From Alteromonas sp. BL110 (lineage in GTDB: Bacteria; Pseudomonadota; Gammaproteobacteria; Enterobacterales; Alteromonadaceae): a stretch of 64,000 nucleotides of DNA. Numbering within the stretch: the first letter of the stretch is position 1; each line of letters opens with the position of its first letter. The translations under genes were made by a program, and so were the position numbers. The stretch lies in the NCBI RefSeq assembly GCF_003443615.1, contig NZ_CP031967.1, forward strand, positions 3,782,001 to 3,846,000. The letters run 5' to 3'. Below, in pieces: positions 62,628-64,000 of the stretch. The notes beneath the pieces are model-generated. The model was not told the origin of the DNA and did no database searches. It saw nothing but the letters and a program-made list of their open reading frames with translations.

Positions 62628-64000
62628 ATGTCTGATAACGCTAAAGAAATCCTCCCCGTTAATATTGAGGAAGAGTTAAAGAACTCCTACCTTGATTACG
62701 CGATGAGCGTTATTGTCGGGCGAGCCTTGCCTGATGTAAGAGATGGCTTGAAGCCAGTGCACCGTCGTGTGCTGTTCGCAATGAACGAACTGAAAAACGA
62801 CTTTAACAAGCCATATAAAAAATCTGCCCGTGTGGTAGGTGACGTAATTGGTAAATATCACCCTCACGGTGACTCTGCGGTTTACGACACTATCGTTCGT
62901 ATGGCCCAACCGTTTTCACTTCGCTACATGTTGGTTGACGGTCAAGGTAACTTTGGTTCTGTAGACGGTGACTCTGCCGCTGCGATGCGTTATACCGAAG
63001 TTCGCATGGCGAAAATTGCGCACGAATTACTAGCCGATTTAGATAAAGAAACCGTCGATTTTGTACCTAACTACGACGGTACTGAATTTATTCCTGAAGT
63101 ATTGCCAACTAAGGTTCCCAACCTTCTAGTGAATGGTTCGTCAGGTATCGCAGTTGGTATGGCGACTAACATTCCGCCGCACAATTTGACTGAAGTGATA
63201 AATGGCTGTATTGCCTTAATTCAAGATCCATCAATTACCATTGATGATCTGATGACCCATATTCCAGGCCCTGATTTCCCAACTGCAGCGATGATTAGCG
63301 GTCGTAAAGGTATTGAAGATGCGTACCGCACTGGTCGCGGAAAAATTTACCTTCGTGCTAAAGCGGAAATCGAAACTGACAACAACGGCAAAGAAACCAT
63401 TGTTGTTAACGAAATTCCTTACCAAGTTAACAAAGCACGTCTTATCGAAAAGATTGCTGAATTGGTAAAAGAAAAGCGTATTGAAGGCGTTTCAGCATTG
63501 CGTGATGAGTCTGACAAAGACGGCATGCGCATTGTTGTTGAAGTTAAACGCAACGAGTCAGCTGAAGTTCTGCTTAACCACTTATATGCCAATACCCAGC
63601 TTCAAACGGTATTCGGTATTAATATGGTTGCGCTAGACAACGGTCAGCCTAAGGTATTTAACCTTAAAGAGACGCTTGAAGCCTTTATTCTTCACCGCCG
63701 TGAAGTAGTAACACGCCGTACTGTATTTGAATTACGCAAAGCTCGCGATCGTGCGCACATCCTTGAAGGCTTAGCAATTGCACTTGCTAATATCGACCCA
63801 ATCATTGAGTTGATAAAAGCGTCTCAAAGCCCTGCAGATGCGAAAAAGTCGCTTGTTGCACAAGGTTGGGACTTAGGTGACGTTTCGCAGATGCTTGAAC
63901 GCGCAGGCGATGACGCAGCGCGTCCAGATTGGTTAATGCCTGAGTTTGGTATCCGCGACGGCAAGTACTACCTGACTGAACAGCAAGCCCAGGCGATTCT
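62628..64000 (+). CDS. gyrA: DNA gyrase subunit A, 3' partial
   Basis: The first 457 codons; the gene runs out of the window. [35 protein letters not shown] opens the breakage-reunion domain. Tyr122 in [11 protein letters not shown] is the active-site tyrosine. [21 protein letters not shown] shows Ser83 and Asp87, the quinolone-sensitive residues in E. coli numbering. GyrA with GyrB introduces negative supercoils. The start is the ATG at 62628, since the protein aligns with E. coli from its first residue. Confidence 0.98.
   Translation, partial: MSDNAKEILPVNIEEELKNSYLDYAMSVIVGRALPDVRDGLKPVHRRVLFAMNELKNDFNKPYKKSARVVGDVIGKYHPHGDSAVYDTIVRMAQPFSLRYMLVDGQGNFGSVDGDSAAAMRYTEVRMAKIAHELLADLDKETVDFVPNYDGTEFIPEVLPTKVPNLLVNGSSGIAVGMATNIPPHNLTEVINGCIALIQDPSITIDDLMTHIPGPDFPTAAMISGRKGIEDAYRTGRGKIYLRAKAEIETDNNGKETIVVNEIPYQVNKARLIEKIAELVKEKRIEGVSALRDESDKDGMRIVVEVKRNESAEVLLNHLYANTQLQTVFGINMVALDNGQPKVFNLKETLEAFILHRREVVTRRTVFELRKARDRAHILEGLAIALANIDPIIELIKASQSPADAKKSLVAQGWDLGDVSQMLERAGDDAARPDWLMPEFGIRDGKYYLTEQQAQAI

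Noticed and set aside
62868..62931. Quinolone-resistance changes in gyrA
   Set aside because: Residues 83 and 87 are Ser and Asp, the susceptible state.
1..64000. CRISPR array, prophage, IS element, rRNA or tRNA
   Set aside because: No spaced direct repeats, transposase, phage structural gene or tRNA-like cloverleaf was seen on reading both strands; absence by eye is not proof.

Overview
The window is chromosomal DNA of a marine gammaproteobacterium of the Alteromonas type. The conserved orders gyrA-ubiG-nrdA-nrdB-yfaE, purM-purN, DUF2066-hda, dapA-bamC-purC and arsC-wrbA-DUF2069, together with FadE-type fatty acid oxidation, point to Alteromonadales. Genus is an inference from gene order and protein style, not a database match.

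Bases 1-8.6 kb hold a 5'-truncated S9 peptidase, a rhombosortase, an enoyl-CoA isomerase-like protein, gamma-glutamyltransferase, and a leftward row of small accessory enzymes (PhzF, DUF3703, MmcQ/YjbR, a BAAT-type hydrolase). Bases 8.96-17.06 kb are different: about a dozen small leftward genes, most separated by sites with the ends of integron attC recombination sites. Several sites belong to one repeated family of about 106 bp. No integron integrase is in the window, so this looks like a cluster of attC sites lacking an integrase (CALIN), probably the remnant or distal part of a chromosomal integron. Cargo includes a TlpA-like thioredoxin, a serine beta-lactamase-fold hydrolase, a PspC-domain protein, several small membrane proteins, a DinB-family gene with a frameshift, and a GNAT acetyltransferase with an in-frame amber stop. 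A 45-aa membrane ORF starts inside one attC.

From 17 to 33 kb: a lipoprotein, cysK, a MoxR ATPase/VWA (CoxD/CoxE-like) pair, a MocA-like nucleotidyltransferase, a MATE transporter and moeA (a molybdenum-cofactor flavour without a molybdoenzyme), a small outer-membrane barrel and a gph-like phosphatase. Next comes a tight four-gene operon that appears to encode synthesis and recycling of the compatible solute glucosylglycerate (D-glycerate kinase, GpgS-like synthase, phosphatase, GH13_18 phosphorylase), then the tRNA-modification genes cmoB and cmoA.

From 33 to 64 kb the content is mostly housekeeping: an orphan NarL-type regulator, a CAP-domain protein, fadE with a FadR-like operator, purMN, DUF2066, hda (followed by a 26-bp tandem repeat seeded by its own last codons), bepA, perM, bcp, gcvR, dapA, bamC, purC, an EamA transporter, a GAF-GGDEF-EAL protein, an old yellow enzyme, and the ribonucleotide reductase operon nrdA-nrdB-yfaE with two pairs of NrdR-like boxes upstream. 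ubiG and the first 1.37 kb of gyrA close the window. No rRNA, tRNA, CRISPR array, prophage or IS transposase was seen.
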